From Streptomyces dengpaensis (lineage in GTDB: Bacteria; Actinomycetota; Actinomycetes; Streptomycetales; Streptomycetaceae), in contig NZ_CP026652.1 in NCBI RefSeq assembly GCF_002946835.1, forward strand, positions 7,006,001-7,070,000: a DNA stretch of 64,000 bases, read 5' to 3'. Below the pieces are notes generated by a model. That model saw only the letters and a list, made by a program, of their open reading frames with translations. It made no database searches and was not told the origin of the DNA. The translations under genes were made by a program, and so were the position numbers. This document shows, in pieces, positions 16,797-28,421 of the stretch. Positions within the stretch are counted from its first letter, which is position 1. Each line of letters begins with the position of its first letter.

Positions 16797-17855
16797 TCAG
16801 TCCTCCGAGGAATCTTCGGGTCCGGCGTCCTGGCCGTCGGCCCCGGAACCGGTGTCCTGGCGGCCGTCGGCCTCGGCTCCCGTGTCCGATCCGGCGTCCG
16901 TCTCAGGCCGCTGCGGCTTCGGCGGCCGGGCGCGGCCGCTGGGGCTGTCGCGGAGGTACGAGGGGGAGTCGCCGCTTTCCGTCGCGTGGCCTCCGGCCTG
17001 TGCCGCCGGACCGCCGCCGTCCCTGCGGCGCAGATAGCGCTCGAACTCGCGGGCGATCGCCTCGCCCGACGCCTCCGGCAGCTCGGCGGTGTCGCGGGCC
17101 TCCTCCAGCGTCTGCACGTACTCGGCGACCTCGCTGTCCTCGGCGGCCAGCTGGTCCACGCCCAGCTGCCAGGCGCGCGCGTCCTCGGGCAGCTCGCCCA
17201 GCGGAATGCGCAGGTCGATCAGGTCCTCCAGGCGGTTCAGGAGGGCCAGCGTCGCCTTCGGGTTGGGCGGCTGCGACACGTAGTGCGGTACGGCCGCCCA
17301 CAGCGACACGGCCGGTACGCCCGCGTGCGTGCACGCCTCCTGGAGGATGCCGACGATGCCCGTCGGGCCCTCGTACTTGGTCTCCTCCAGGTCCATCGTG
17401 CGGGCCAGGTCGGGATCGGACGTGACCCCGCTGACCGGCACCGGACGTGTGTGCGGGGTGTCGCCGAGCAGCGCGCCCAGGATCACCACCAGCTCGACGC
17501 CCAGTTCGTGCGCGAAGCCGAGGAGCTCGTTGCAGAACGAGCGCCACCGCATCGACGGCTCGATGCCCCGGACCAGCACCAGGTCGCGCGGCTTCTCGCC
17601 GCCGACCCGGACCACCGACAGCCGCGTGGTCGGCCAGGTGATCTTGCGTACGCCGCCGTCCAGCCACACGGTGGGGCGGTTCACCTGGAAGTCGTAGTAG
17701 TCCTCGGCGTCGAGCGCCGCGAACACCTCGCCCTTCCACTCCCTGTCGAGGTGCGCGACCGCGGTGGAGGCGGCGTCGCCGGCGTCGTTCCAGCCCTCGA
17801 ACGCGGCCACCATGACTGGGTCGATCAGCTCGGGAACCCCCTCCAGCTCGATCAC
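16797..17855 (-). CDS. PAC2 family protein
   Basis: A 352-residue PAC2-domain protein (proteasome assembly chaperone 2 fold). VPELIDPVMVAAFEGWNDAGDAAS at the N-terminus and the VILGALLGDTPHTRPVPVSG loop are family features; residues about 285-352 are a disordered, Asp/Gly-rich tail (DGRQDTGSGADGQDAG). PAC2 proteins help 20S assembly in eukaryotes; in actinobacteria, where they sit near proteasome and metH genes (Rv2125 in M. tuberculosis), a role is unproven. The GTG at 17855 has a strong GGAAGGAGG 6 nt upstream. The tail end shows short repeats (TTCGGATCGTCC on the plus strand, just downstream). Confidence 0.88.
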   Translation of the reverse strand: MIELEGVPELIDPVMVAAFEGWNDAGDAASTAVAHLDREWKGEVFAALDAEDYYDFQVNRPTVWLDGGVRKITWPTTRLSVVRVGGEKPRDLVLVRGIEPSMRWRSFCNELLGFAHELGVELVVILGALLGDTPHTRPVPVSGVTSDPDLARTMDLEETKYEGPTGIVGILQEACTHAGVPAVSLWAAVPHYVSQPPNPKATLALLNRLEDLIDLRIPLGELPEDARAWQLGVDQLAAEDSEVAEYVQTLEEARDTAELPEASGEAIAREFERYLRRRDGGGPAAQAGGHATESGDSPSYLRDSPSGRARPPKPQRPETDAGSDTGAEADGRQDTGSGADGQDAGPEDSSED

Positions 17856-17992
17856 CCAGCGCCTCCTTCCGACGTGCCCTCGCGTACGTCCCAACCTTAC
17901 GGCGTGCCGAGGGGCCCTCCGCAGCCCCCTCGCACGGGGGAGTGAACGGATCACTGCCCCGCCGCGGGCGCGTGAACACCCTTCGCAGGGGA

Positions 17993-18035
17993 CGCGGGAG
18001 GGGCAGCTTCCCCCCAGGAAGCTGCCCCTCCCGCG
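17993..18035 (-). terminator. glpD terminator
   Basis: A 19-bp perfect stem (17993-18011 with 18017-18035) and 5-nt loop begin 12 bp after the glpD stop codon, without a U run, as usual in Streptomyces. Confidence 0.85.
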
Positions 18036-18046
18036 CGTTCGGGCGC

Positions 18047-19663
18047 CTACTTCTCGTCGAGCAGGTCCTGCACCTTGCCCCGCACCTCGTCCGTGGCCAG
18101 GCCGCGGATCGTCAGTGTCGTACGGCGGCGCAGTACGTCGTCCGCCGTCTGGGCCCACTCGTTGTCCCGGGCGTAGACGACCTGCGCCCAGATCTCCGGG
18201 GCGTCGGGGTGGACGCGCTCGCCGAGCTCCGGGTTCTCGTTCGCCAGGCGGGCGATGTCGAAGGCCAGCGAACCGTAGTGCGTGGCCAGGTGCTTGGCGG
18301 TGTCGGCCGCCATGCGCGGGCCGGGCGCCGGTCCGTCGACGAGCAGGCGGTGGGCGACGGCGCGCGGGTTGGCGACACCGGGGAGCGGCAGCTTCTTCGG
18401 CAGCTGGGAGATCGGCTCGAAGTCCTCGCCCAGCGGGTGGCCCGGCAGCGACTCCAGCTTCTTCATGACCGTACGGCCGATGTGCCGGAAGGTGGTCCAC
18501 TTGCCGCCCGCGACGGACAGCATGCCGCCACGGCCCTCCGTGACGACGGTCTCGCGCTTGGCCTTCGACGTGTCGCCGGGGCCGCCCGGCAGCACCCGCA
18601 GACCCGCGAAGGAGTAGGTGATCAGGTCACGGGACAGCTGCTGGTCCCGGATCGAGAACGCGGCCTCGTCCAGGATCTGGGCTATGTCCTTCTCGTTGAC
18701 CGCGACGTCGGCCGGGTCGCCCTCGTACTCCTCGTCGGTCGTGCCGAGCAGCAGCATGTCCTCCCACGGGAGGGCGAAGGTGATGCGGTACTTGTCGATC
18801 GGCGTGGCGAGCGCGGCCTTCCAGGGGGAGGTGCGCTTGAGGACCAGGTGCGCGCCCTTCGACAGCCGGATGGACGGCGCCGCGTTCGGGTCCTCCATCC
18901 GGCGCACGTGGTCCACCCACGGTCCGGTCGCGTTGAGCACCAGCCGCGCGGACACACCGAACTCGCTGCCGTCGAGACGGTCGCGCAGCTCCGCGCCGGT
19001 CACCCGGCCTCGGGTGAAGCGCAGGCCGGTGACCTCGGCGTGGTTGAGGACGACGGCGCCGGACTCGACGGCCGCGCGGACCGTCATCAGAGCCATCCGG
19101 GAGTCGTTCATCTGGTCGTCGCCGTACACGGCCACGGCCTTCAGGTTGGCGGTGCGCAACTCGGGCACGTCCTGAGCGGCCTTCGACGGCGAGAGCAGGT
19201 GGCCCACGCCGTCGCCGAAGGCCGACAGGGCCGAGTACGCGAAGACACCCGCGCCGAGCTTCGCGGCGCCGTGCGGCCCGCCCTTGTACACGGGGAGGTA
19301 GAACGTGAGCGGGTTCGCCAGGTGGGGAGCCACCTGGCGGGAGACCGCACGGCGCTCGAAGTGGTTCTCCGCCACCAGCTTCACCGCGCCGGTCTGCAGA
19401 TAGCGCAGACCGCCGTGGAGCAGCTTGGAGGAGGCGGAGGAGGTGGCGCCGGCGAAGTCACCGGCGTCGACCAGAGCCACCCGCAGACCGGACTGCGCGG
19501 CGTGCCAGGCGGTGGAGATGCCCAGGATGCCGCCGCCGATCACGAGAAGGTCGTACGTCGCCTTGGAGAGCTGTTCCCGGGTCTCGGAGCGGCTCGGGTT
19601 GGAGCCGGAGGCCGGGTGCGTACCGAGGGCAGCCACGGTCCGCAGGGTGGGCTGGCTGGTCAT
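18047..19663 (-). CDS. glpD: Glycerol-3-phosphate dehydrogenase
   Basis: A 538-residue FAD-dependent, membrane-associated enzyme that oxidises sn-glycerol 3-phosphate to dihydroxyacetone phosphate and passes electrons to the quinone pool. It has the FAD Rossmann motif YDLLVIGGGILGIS (about residues 37-50), the family signature SSASSKLLHGGLRYL, the FAD/substrate region NATGPWVDHVRRM and ALPWEDMLLLGTTDEEY, and the end motif VAGGKWTTFRHIG. It is the last gene of the gylR-controlled operon, 18 bp after glpK. The N-terminal 30 residues are poorly conserved in type. Confidence 0.97.
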   Translation of the reverse strand: MTSQPTLRTVAALGTHPASGSNPSRSETREQLSKATYDLLVIGGGILGISTAWHAAQSGLRVALVDAGDFAGATSSASSKLLHGGLRYLQTGAVKLVAENHFERRAVSRQVAPHLANPLTFYLPVYKGGPHGAAKLGAGVFAYSALSAFGDGVGHLLSPSKAAQDVPELRTANLKAVAVYGDDQMNDSRMALMTVRAAVESGAVVLNHAEVTGLRFTRGRVTGAELRDRLDGSEFGVSARLVLNATGPWVDHVRRMEDPNAAPSIRLSKGAHLVLKRTSPWKAALATPIDKYRITFALPWEDMLLLGTTDEEYEGDPADVAVNEKDIAQILDEAAFSIRDQQLSRDLITYSFAGLRVLPGGPGDTSKAKRETVVTEGRGGMLSVAGGKWTTFRHIGRTVMKKLESLPGHPLGEDFEPISQLPKKLPLPGVANPRAVAHRLLVDGPAPGPRMAADTAKHLATHYGSLAFDIARLANENPELGERVHPDAPEIWAQVVYARDNEWAQTADDVLRRRTTLTIRGLATDEVRGKVQDLLDEK

Positions 19664-19681
19664 TGCGGGTCTAACTCCTCG

Positions 19682-21241
19682 TCAGTTTTCGTCTTCGATC
19701 CAGCCCATGGTCCGCTCGACGGCCTTGAGCCAGCTCTTGTACTCACGGTCGCGGGTCTCCGCGTCCATGTTCGGAGTCCACTCCGCGGCCCGGCGCCAGT
19801 TGGCGCGCAGGTCCTCGGTGTTGGACCAGAAGCCGACGGCGAGACCGGCGGCGTAGGCGGCGCCGAGGCAGGTGGTCTCGGCGACCATCGGGCGCACCAC
19901 GGGGGCGTCCAGGACGTCGGCCAGGGTCTGCATCAGCAGGTTGTTGGAGGTCATGCCGCCGTCGACCTTGAGGGCCGTGAGCTCGACGCCGGAGTCCTTC
20001 GTCATGGCGTCGGTGATCTCACGGGTCTGCCAGGCCGTGGCCTCCAGGACGGCGCGCGCGATGTGCGCCTTGGTGACGTACCGGGTCAGACCGGCGATCA
20101 CACCGCGGGCGTCGGAGCGCCAGTACGGGGCGAACAGACCGGAGAAGGCCGGCACGAAGTAGGCGCCGCCGTTGTCCTCGACCGACGACGCGAGGGTCTC
20201 GATCTCGGCGGCGGACTTGATCAGGCCCATCTGGTCGCGCATCCACTGCACGAGCGAACCGGTGACGGCGATCGAACCCTCGAGGGCGTAGACCGGAGCC
20301 TGGTCGCCGATGCGGTAGCCGACCGTGGTCAGCAGGCCCGAGTACGAGTTGATGACCTTGTCACCGGTGTTCATCAGCATGAACGTGCCCGTGCCGTACG
20401 TGGACTTGGCCTCGCCCTCGGCGAAACAGGTCTGGCCGAACAGGGCCGCCTGCTGGTCGCCGAGCGCGGAGGCGACCGGGATGCCGCCGAGGAGCTCGCC
20501 GAGCGGGCCGCCGGTGACCTCGCCGTACACCTCGGCGGAGGAGCGGATCTCCGGCAGCATCGCCAGCGGGACCCCGATGGACTCGGCGATCCGCTCGTCC
20601 CACTCCATGGAGTGCAGGTTCATCAGCATGGTGCGGGAGGCGTTGGTGACGTCGGTGACGTGGTGACCGCCGTTCACACCGCCCGTCAGGTTCCAGATGA
20701 CCCAGGTGTCCATGGTGCCGAAGAGGATGTCCCCGGCCTCGGCGCGCTCGCGCAGGCCCTCGACGTTGTCGAGCAGCCAGCGGGCCTTGGGCCCCGCGAA
20801 GTACGAGGCGAGCGGCAGACCGGTCTCGCGGCGGAAGCGGTCCTGGCCGACGTTGCGGCCGAGCTCCTTGCAGAGCGCGTCGGTGCGGGTGTCCTGCCAC
20901 ACGATGGCGTTGTGGACGGGCTCACCGGTGTTCTTGTCCCACAGCAGCGTGGTCTCACGCTGGTTGGTGATGCCGATGGCCTTGATGTCGTCGCGGGTGA
21001 TCCCCGCCTTCTCGATGGCTCCGGCGACGACCTCCTGGACGTTGGTCCAGATCTCGGCGGCGTCGTGCTCGACCCAGCCCGGCTTCGGGAAGATCTGCTC
21101 GTGCTCCTTCTGGTCGACGGAGACGATGCGTCCGTCGCGGTCGAAGACGATGCAGCGGGACGAGGTGGTGCCCTGGTCGATCGCGGCGATGAACGGCCCA
21201 TGGCCGTGAGAGGCGATGCCGGCGGTGTGTGCGTCGGTCAC
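19682..21241 (-). CDS. glpK: Glycerol kinase
   Basis: A 519-residue FGGY-family kinase that phosphorylates glycerol with [21 protein letters not shown] at the N-terminus is the phosphate-binding loop; [29 protein letters not shown] and [13 protein letters not shown] are further family signatures. The GTG at 21241 is chosen because AGGAG lies 6 nt before it and the frame extension to 21322 is not family-like. It lies between glpF (131 bp upstream) and glpD. Confidence 0.97.
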   Translation of the reverse strand: MTDAHTAGIASHGHGPFIAAIDQGTTSSRCIVFDRDGRIVSVDQKEHEQIFPKPGWVEHDAAEIWTNVQEVVAGAIEKAGITRDDIKAIGITNQRETTLLWDKNTGEPVHNAIVWQDTRTDALCKELGRNVGQDRFRRETGLPLASYFAGPKARWLLDNVEGLRERAEAGDILFGTMDTWVIWNLTGGVNGGHHVTDVTNASRTMLMNLHSMEWDERIAESIGVPLAMLPEIRSSAEVYGEVTGGPLGELLGGIPVASALGDQQAALFGQTCFAEGEAKSTYGTGTFMLMNTGDKVINSYSGLLTTVGYRIGDQAPVYALEGSIAVTGSLVQWMRDQMGLIKSAAEIETLASSVEDNGGAYFVPAFSGLFAPYWRSDARGVIAGLTRYVTKAHIARAVLEATAWQTREITDAMTKDSGVELTALKVDGGMTSNNLLMQTLADVLDAPVVRPMVAETTCLGAAYAAGLAVGFWSNTEDLRANWRRAAEWTPNMDAETRDREYKSWLKAVERTMGWIEDEN

Positions 21242-21372
21242 GGTGTGCTCCTGAAAGTCCGTAAGTTCCGTGGGGGAGGGGCTTGTTGTATATACAGCGC
21301 GGTGCTTGGGCGAGCTGCGCATTGACGAGCTGTGCTCTGGAGTGGCTGTGCTCTCAGGTGTCAGCTGTGCTC
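21242..21372 (-). other. glpF-glpK intergenic region with repeats
   Basis: The 131-bp gap holds three copies of GCTGTGCTCT (about 21329, 21343 and 21363) and an 8-bp palindrome, GTATATAC, at about 21287. No terminator is evident, so read-through from glpF is expected. The repeats could modulate glpK relative to glpF. Confidence 0.45.
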
Positions 21373-22167
21373 TTAAGCGAAGGCGACGTTGTATATGCCC
21401 GCTGCGATCGCTCCGCCGATCAGCGGACCGACGACCGGGATCCAGGCGTAGCTCCAGTCGGAACCGCCCTTGTTGGGCAGGGGGAGCAGGGCGTGCACGA
21501 TGCGCGGACCGAGGTCACGGGCCGGGTTGATCGCGTAGCCGGTGGGGCCTCCGAGGGAGAGGCCGATGCTGACCACCACGAGGGCGGTGATCAGGGCGCC
21601 GAGGGTGCCGAGGCCCTTGCCGCTGTCGTTCAGACCCTGGGTGAGGACCGCGAGGACGAGGACGACGGTGCCGATGATCTCGGTGGTGAGGTTCTGCACC
21701 GCGTTCCGGATCTCGGGGCCGGTGGAGAAGATGCCGAGCACGGGGCCCGCGCCGGTCTCCTGCGCCTCGACGGCCTTGGTCTTGGTGGCCTGCGCGCCCG
21801 GACCGCCGACGATCTCGCGGTCGGTGAGGTGCGCGAGGAACTGGCCGTAGTACGCGAGCCAGACCAGGGCCGCGCCGATCATGGCGCCGAGCAGCTGGCC
21901 GCCCCAGTAGGTGGCGACGTTGCTGAAGTCGTTGTCCTTGATCGCGAGCGCGATCGTGACGGCCGGGTTGAGGTGCGCGCCGGAGAGGGGCGCCGAGATG
22001 TAGACCGCGGTCAGTACCGCGAAGCCCCACCCGAAGGTGATGGCGAGCCAGCCGGCGTTGCGCGCCTTGGAGGCCTTCAGCGTGACGGCGGCGCAGACGC
22101 CACCGCCCAGCAGGATGAGTACGGCGGTACCGATGGTCTCGCCGATGAAGATGTCGGAGCTGGACAC
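21373..22167 (-). CDS. glpF: Glycerol uptake facilitator
   Basis: A 264-residue MIP-family channel for glycerol in the cell membrane. Six membrane segments are visible; the two pore motifs are HLNPAVT (about residue 66) and [11 protein letters not shown] (about residue 207), whose Asp after the second NPA marks aquaglyceroporins rather than water channels. A hydrophilic insertion, about residues 115-140 ([16 protein letters not shown]), lies between the third and fourth helices. The GTG start at 22167 has AAGGAG 6 nt upstream. It is the first structural gene of the glycerol operon, downstream of gylR. Confidence 0.96.
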   Translation of the reverse strand: MSSSDIFIGETIGTAVLILLGGGVCAAVTLKASKARNAGWLAITFGWGFAVLTAVYISAPLSGAHLNPAVTIALAIKDNDFSNVATYWGGQLLGAMIGAALVWLAYYGQFLAHLTDREIVGGPGAQATKTKAVEAQETGAGPVLGIFSTGPEIRNAVQNLTTEIIGTVVLVLAVLTQGLNDSGKGLGTLGALITALVVVSIGLSLGGPTGYAINPARDLGPRIVHALLPLPNKGGSDWSYAWIPVVGPLIGGAIAAGIYNVAFA

Positions 22168-22296
22168 CCGCGACTCCTTTGTCCTTCGTCCAGGGGAAGC
22201 CGAACCCCGGGTCCCTCCGGTGGTCCGTGCTCTCGTGGGATGAGAGCGATGCCGGCCCTTGGCGTTGCCACACCCTAGCGCTTATTGCCGGTAGGT

Positions 22297-22313
22297 GTTC
22301 GGCAATGCCGACC
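22297..22313 (-). promoter_or_regulatory. Candidate GylR operator upstream of glpF
   Basis: GTTCGGCAATGCCGACC differs by one base from the perfect palindrome at 23335-23351 ahead of gylR. The pair of sites in front of the regulator and its operon is what an IclR-type repressor would use. Confidence 0.7.
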
Positions 22314-22472
22314 GATGGACGGGAGTCTTGCTCCCGCGTTCCCAGCTCGTCAAGGGCTCGGCTATCGAAAACACGATCGTTATTGATCGCCGGGAACTAT
22401 CGGTCCCGGGACGGCAGCGCACCGCGCGCGACCGGCGACTTCCCGTGGCCGCCACGGCATGACAGACGGCAT

Positions 22473-22509
22473 GAAAGGGCCGGGAAGCGCCTGGCTTCCC
22501 GGCCCTTTC
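22473..22509 (-). terminator. gylR terminator
   Basis: A 16-bp perfect stem (GAAAGGGCCGGGAAGC with its complement) and 5-nt loop begin 8 bp after the gylR stop codon. It would limit read-through from gylR into glpF. Confidence 0.85.
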
Positions 22510-22517
22510 CCCGTAGC

Positions 22518-23282
22518 TCAGAACCGCCCGGCCCCCAGATCCCGTGACACCGCGCGGGCGCAGTCCCGTACCGCCGCGATCAGCTCCGGGCGGATGTCGC
22601 CGTCCGTGCAGGCCCGCTCCACGGCCCCGGTGATGCCGACCGCGCCGACCGGCATCCGCCGCCGGTTGTGGATGGGCGCGGCCACCGAGGCGACACCCGT
22701 CCAGGTCTCCTCGACGTCGGACGCGTACCCGCGCGCGCGGGTCAGGTCCAGCACGGCCTCGAACCGGTCCAGCTCGCTCACCGTGCGCGGCGTGAACACC
22801 TTGCGCTCGGTCTCCAGGACCTCGCTGTGCGCCACCGGGTCGTACGCCGACAGGACCTTGCCCAGCGCCGTGGAGTGCAGCGGCTGCATGGCCCCGACCT
22901 CCAGGACCTGGCGGCTGTCGTCCGGCCGGAACACGTGGTGCACGATCAGCACGCCCTGCTGGTGCAGCACGCCCAGATAGACGCTCTCCCCGCTGGAACG
23001 GGCCAGGTCGTCGGTCCACACCAGGGCGCGCGCCCGCAGTTCGTGCACATCCAGATACGTGGTGCCGAGCCGCAGCAGTTCGGCGCCCAGCTGATAGCGG
23101 CCGGAGGCGGTGTCCTGCTCGACGAACCCCTCCTGCTGAAGGGTGCGCAATATGCCGTGAGCGGTACCCTTGGCCAGGCCCAGCGACGAGGCGATGTCCG
23201 ACAGGCCGAGCTGCCGCTCGCCGCCCGCGAGCAGCCGCAGCATCGCCGCCGCCCGCTCGAGCGACTGGATGTTCCGTGCCAT
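22518..23282 (-). CDS. gylR: IclR-family glycerol regulator
   Basis: A 254-residue IclR-type repressor: an N-terminal winged helix (ARNIQSLERAAAMLRLL... LGLSDIASSLGLAKGTAHGILRTLQQEGFV, to about residue 55) and a C-terminal ligand domain ending with the usual GAVGITGAVERA segment. In S. coelicolor GylR represses the glycerol operon and its own gene and is released by glycerol 3-phosphate. Position directly upstream of glpFKD on the same strand, plus near-identical palindromes before gylR and glpF, support the same role here. Confidence 0.94.
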   Translation of the reverse strand: MARNIQSLERAAAMLRLLAGGERQLGLSDIASSLGLAKGTAHGILRTLQQEGFVEQDTASGRYQLGAELLRLGTTYLDVHELRARALVWTDDLARSSGESVYLGVLHQQGVLIVHHVFRPDDSRQVLEVGAMQPLHSTALGKVLSAYDPVAHSEVLETERKVFTPRTVSELDRFEAVLDLTRARGYASDVEETWTGVASVAAPIHNRRRMPVGAVGITGAVERACTDGDIRPELIAAVRDCARAVSRDLGAGRF

Positions 23283-23334
23283 CGCCGTGCTGCCTCCGTC
23301 CCCTTCGACCGACGGCGTGCGATTCACTGCCGCC

Positions 23335-23351
23335 GTTCGGCAATGCCGAAC
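23335..23351 (-). promoter_or_regulatory. Candidate GylR operator upstream of gylR
   Basis: GTTCGGCAATGCCGAAC is a perfect 17-bp palindrome around one central base, 52 bp upstream of the gylR start. A half-site-like TTCGTTGCCGAC follows at about 23359. Confidence 0.75.
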
Positions 23352-23551
23352 ACTACCGTTCGTTGCCGACCTCCCGCTAATGGGTGGTGGCCGCATGTTT
23401 CGTCCGTCTCGGCGCGACCGCCGCCCGCGCCTCACCCGTCCGCCCCGTGGACGCCCCTGACCCTTCGCCGATGCTCCGGGCTACCCTGACGGCGTGCGCC
23501 TTCCATGGGAAGCGCAAAGCCGACAGCCGTCGCACTCCAGGGAGCACCTTC

Positions 23552-27082
<3,531 letters not shown>

Positions 27083-27164
27083 CGCACGGTGACTGCCTCG
27101 CCGCACAGTGACGCGCGCCTCAGCGCGCGCTGATCGGAAAGGTCGTACACTTATCGGTCCACCG

Positions 27165-27205
27165 CAGGCCGGTTGCCCCTTTGCCGAAAAAGGGCAACCG
27201 GCCTG
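27165..27205 (+). terminator. Hairpin between metH and HAD gene
   Basis: A 14-bp perfect stem (27165-27178 with 27192-27205) and 13-nt loop with a further possible TTT/AAA pairing. It lies 26 bp before the next start codon, so it may terminate metH or regulate translation of the HAD gene. Confidence 0.7.
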
Positions 27206-27231
27206 ATCGTCCCTCAAGGAGGTGCGCCCGG

Positions 27232-27933
27232 ATGACCACAACGGTCCCCGCGCTCGGAACCCGTACGGCCGAAGGTTCTGCCCTGGAAGCCGTGCTCCTC
27301 GACATGGACGGCACTCTGGTGGACACCGAGGGCTTCTGGTGGGACGTCGAGGTCGAGGTCTTCAAGGCCCTCGGTCACACCCTCGACGAGTCCTGGCGCC
27401 ATGTCGTCGTCGGCGGCCCCATGACGCGCAGTGCCGGATTCCTGATCGAGGCGACCGGAGCGAACATCCCCCTGGCCGAGCTGACCGTGCTGCTCAACGA
27501 GGGGTTCGAGGACCGTATCGACCACTCACTGCCGATGATGCCGGGCGCGGCCAGGCTCCTCGCCGAGCTGGCGGCACACGACATCCCCACCGCCCTGGTC
27601 TCCGCCTCGCACCGGCGGATCATCGACCGCGTCCTCGCCTCGATCGGCCCCCACTACTTCGCGCTGACCATCGCGGGCGACGAGGTGTCGCGGACCAAGC
27701 CGTACCCCGACCCGTATCTGCTCGCGGCCGCCGGGCTCGGCGCGGATCCGGCCAGATGCGCCGTCATCGAGGACACCGCCACGGGTGTCGCCGCCGCCGA
27801 GGCCGCGGGCTGCCACGTGGTCGCCGTACCGTCGATCGCGCCCATCGCCGCCGCGGAGCGGCGCACCGTGGTGTCCTCGCTCGAAGAGGTCGACCTGACT
27901 TTCCTCCGCGGCTTGATGACGGAAATGCTCTAG
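27232..27933 (+). CDS. HAD-superfamily phosphatase
   Basis: A 233-residue haloacid-dehalogenase-type phosphatase of the beta-phosphoglucomutase-like subgroup. Motif I is VLLDMDGTLVDTEGF (nucleophile and acid/base Asp at about 23 and 25), motif II is ALVSASHRR, the motif III lysine is in SRTKPYPDPY, and motif IV is VIEDTATGVAAAEAAGC. The substrate is unknown. The ATG at 27232 follows AAGGAGGTG. A stem-loop just upstream and a 22-bp tandem repeat just downstream frame the gene. Confidence 0.92.
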   Translation: MTTTVPALGTRTAEGSALEAVLLDMDGTLVDTEGFWWDVEVEVFKALGHTLDESWRHVVVGGPMTRSAGFLIEATGANIPLAELTVLLNEGFEDRIDHSLPMMPGAARLLAELAAHDIPTALVSASHRRIIDRVLASIGPHYFALTIAGDEVSRTKPYPDPYLLAAAGLGADPARCAVIEDTATGVAAAEAAGCHVVAVPSIAPIAAAERRTVVSSLEEVDLTFLRGLMTEML

Positions 27934-27938
27934 GCGTT

Positions 27939-28004
27939 CACCGAACGTACGGAGCCGAATCACCGAGCGTGCGGAATCGAATCACCGAGCGTGCGGAACT
28001 GAAT
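27939..28004. repeat. 22-bp tandem repeat, three copies
   Basis: Units at 27939-27960, 27961-27982 and 27983-28004 share CACCGA(A/G)CGT(A/G)CGGA and end in GAAT. The array begins 6 bp after the HAD stop codon. A 22-bp period is close to two helical turns. Confidence 0.85.
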
Positions 28005-28421
28005 ACCGGGAAATGCCGGGGGGTTTCCCGCGGTAACCGCGAGCGGCCTCGCGCGGGAATTCATTTCCTGGCCTGATGGCTGAATTCCGGTACTCCTCAG
28101 CCGAGTTGACACTGTGACGTTCATCACTCGATAGGGGCTCGACATCGGGCCAGGGCGTGTGTAGCCACCCCTCTTTCAGGGGTGGCTGACGTGCCCTTGT
28201 GTCCCGGTTGGTGGAAACCTTCACGAATCCTTCCGCTCTCGGGATATCGGTGCGTCCGCGTCCGGTTTCGCAGCGTGATGGAAACTCGACTCCGGTCCCT
28301 GCGGGCCCCCGTGGTGGTGCGGACTAATGTCGTCGCGAGAACATCGCCGTACCCTCCGTGACCCGCCGCACCACCCTCGCATGCGGGTTCGCGGAACCTA
28401 CCGCTCTGGAGAACTTCGAGC
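28005..28421 (+). promoter_or_regulatory. Leader of the first solute-binding protein gene
   Basis: No gene is evident in this roughly 420-bp stretch. TTGACA at 28106-28111 is a consensus -35; a -10-like CGATAG follows at 28129 (17-bp spacing). A 10-bp perfect hairpin (AGCCACCCCT with AGGGGTGGCT, 5-nt loop, 28163-28187) lies in the presumed leader, which would be about 280 nt long. The hairpin could be an early terminator or a regulatory element. Confidence 0.5.

Larger units (their letters stand above)
22168..22517 (-). promoter_or_regulatory. glpFKD control region
   Basis: This 350-bp gap between gylR and glpF contains, from upstream, the gylR terminator, an AT-richer stretch at about 22365-22400 that may hold the operon promoter, and a candidate GylR operator at 22297-22313. 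No ORF is convincing here. Confidence 0.55.

Noticed and set aside
17942-21325. 1127-aa plus-strand open frame over glpD and glpK
   Set aside because: Antisense shadow of two clear genes; composition is low-complexity G/V/R/H as expected for a frame opposite GC3-rich codons.
23283-23551. Cobalamin or SAM riboswitch upstream of metH
   Set aside because: No B12-box-like or SAM-type conserved core seen in the 270-bp region; only a generic promoter-like stretch.
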